A stretch of DNA of 60,000 bases. Origin: Symsagittifera roscoffensis (Eukaryota; Xenacoelomorpha; Acoela; Convolutidae). The translations under genes and the position numbers were made by a program. The DNA lies in contig NC_087062.1 in the NCBI RefSeq assembly GCF_963678635.1, positions 90,621,845 through 90,681,844 on the forward strand. The letters are read 5' to 3'. This document shows, piece by piece, positions 59,353 to 60,000 of the stretch; the first letter of the stretch is position 1, and the number at the start of each line of letters is the position of its first letter. Below the pieces are notes generated by a model. The model saw only the letters and a list, made by a program, of their open reading frames with translations. It was not told the origin of the DNA and did no database searches.

Positions 59353-60000
59353 GCTATCATTTTCATTGCTCTTGTTTGTGTTTTCTGATTATAATGCTTT
59401 TTGTTTTGGCGAGAAAAAGTGGATTTAAATCCATTTTTAGTCCAATTTTGTTGTCTGAACGTAACGTCTGGGAGGTAATTGATAATGTTTACAATTTTAC
59501 AACAAAAATCTATTATAATCGATTTGTTTTCAGTTTTCCTAATTGCGGGAATGACAAGTTGGTTGCCGAAAACAAGTATTTGGACGTTTTAATCAAATAC
59601 TTACTTTTCAGCACAAAAAACTGCAAAATGCAATCTAACATTCTTGTTTCCCAAGATGATGAAAAATCAAGGAAACCATCTTACATCCAGTTTTCGTTTT
59701 TATCAAAAAAATGAGATCAAGCAGCTATTTTTTTGCTCATACCAAAAAGTGAAAAAAATTTCTGACTTTGCGCGTCTTTTAATTTTTTCAAGCAAAATAA
59801 TACTGCAAAAAATCATCAAAGTTTTTTTTGCGCAAATTAAATGAGCACGTAATGAGCGTAAAGCAAATATTAGGCTATCAAATATGCTTTGCTTGAAGTT
59901 TCATTTTAAACACTTTCTCACCCAAAACTTTCAAAGATAAACCGAAAATTTTTTGAAAAATGAAACTGGTTAAGTTTTTTTTCAATTTTTGAGGAAAATT
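59353..60000. other. Unassigned end of window
   Basis: It contains ATTATAATCGATTTGTTTTCAG at about 59510, then an open stretch to 59714 (FPNCGNDKLVAENKYLDVL...) preceded by a splice-acceptor-like TTTTCAG. It has no recognised domain; a gene continuing past the window cannot be excluded. Confidence 0.25.

Overview
The window is nuclear DNA of an animal, most likely an invertebrate. It is AT-rich, with split genes using GT-AG introns (and two GC-AG introns), long introns full of repeats, two kinds of non-LTR retrotransposon, several inverted-repeat elements and microsatellites. The proteins (beta-spectrin, rabenosyn-5, a secreted trypsin) are general animal proteins. I could not fix the phylum by eye; the spectrin looks bilaterian-like.

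Layout: 1-2.4 kb is unassigned sequence plus a decayed LINE reverse transcriptase. At 2.6-2.9 kb lies a broken copy of part of the next gene. At 4.3-6.3 kb is a three-exon rabenosyn-5 gene (early-endosome Rab effector with C2H2 and FYVE fingers). From 6.9 to 29.1 kb is a complete beta-spectrin gene on the same strand. I traced 29 coding exons that join in one frame: two CH domains, a spectrin-repeat rod, a variable linker with a likely cassette exon, and a PH domain (about 2398 residues with the cassette, 2368 without). Its introns hold inverted-repeat elements.

From 29.1 to 45.6 kb I see no gene. This stretch is layers of diverged duplications: a palindrome at 34.7-35.9 kb, a 112-bp array at 36.8 kb, a 1368-bp tandem array at 37.8-41.2 kb with long C and G runs and a 36-bp terminal-inverted-repeat element, a TA/GT microsatellite at 42.1 kb, and a 310-bp array at 43.3-44.2 kb.

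At 45.6-49.4 kb a 1.9-kb unit is duplicated in tandem. It carries the promoter and the signal-peptide end of a trypsin-like protease. The downstream copy heads the intact single-exon gene (49.3-50.2 kb); the upstream copy is cut off and runs into foreign sequence. At 52.2-53.9 kb is a decayed Mutator-like (MULE) DNA transposon with recognisable ends, target-site duplication, FLYWCH finger and transposase. At 54.5-55.4 kb is a duplicated G-rich minisatellite. At 55.6-59.35 kb is a nearly full-length but broken LINE on the minus strand.

The genes do not form a pathway. Rabenosyn (endosome recycling) and beta-spectrin (membrane skeleton) are housekeeping neighbours in the same orientation. The trypsin is a separate secreted enzyme. 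I found no new defence-type or metabolic system; the novelty lies in the repeat families and the half-duplicated protease gene.
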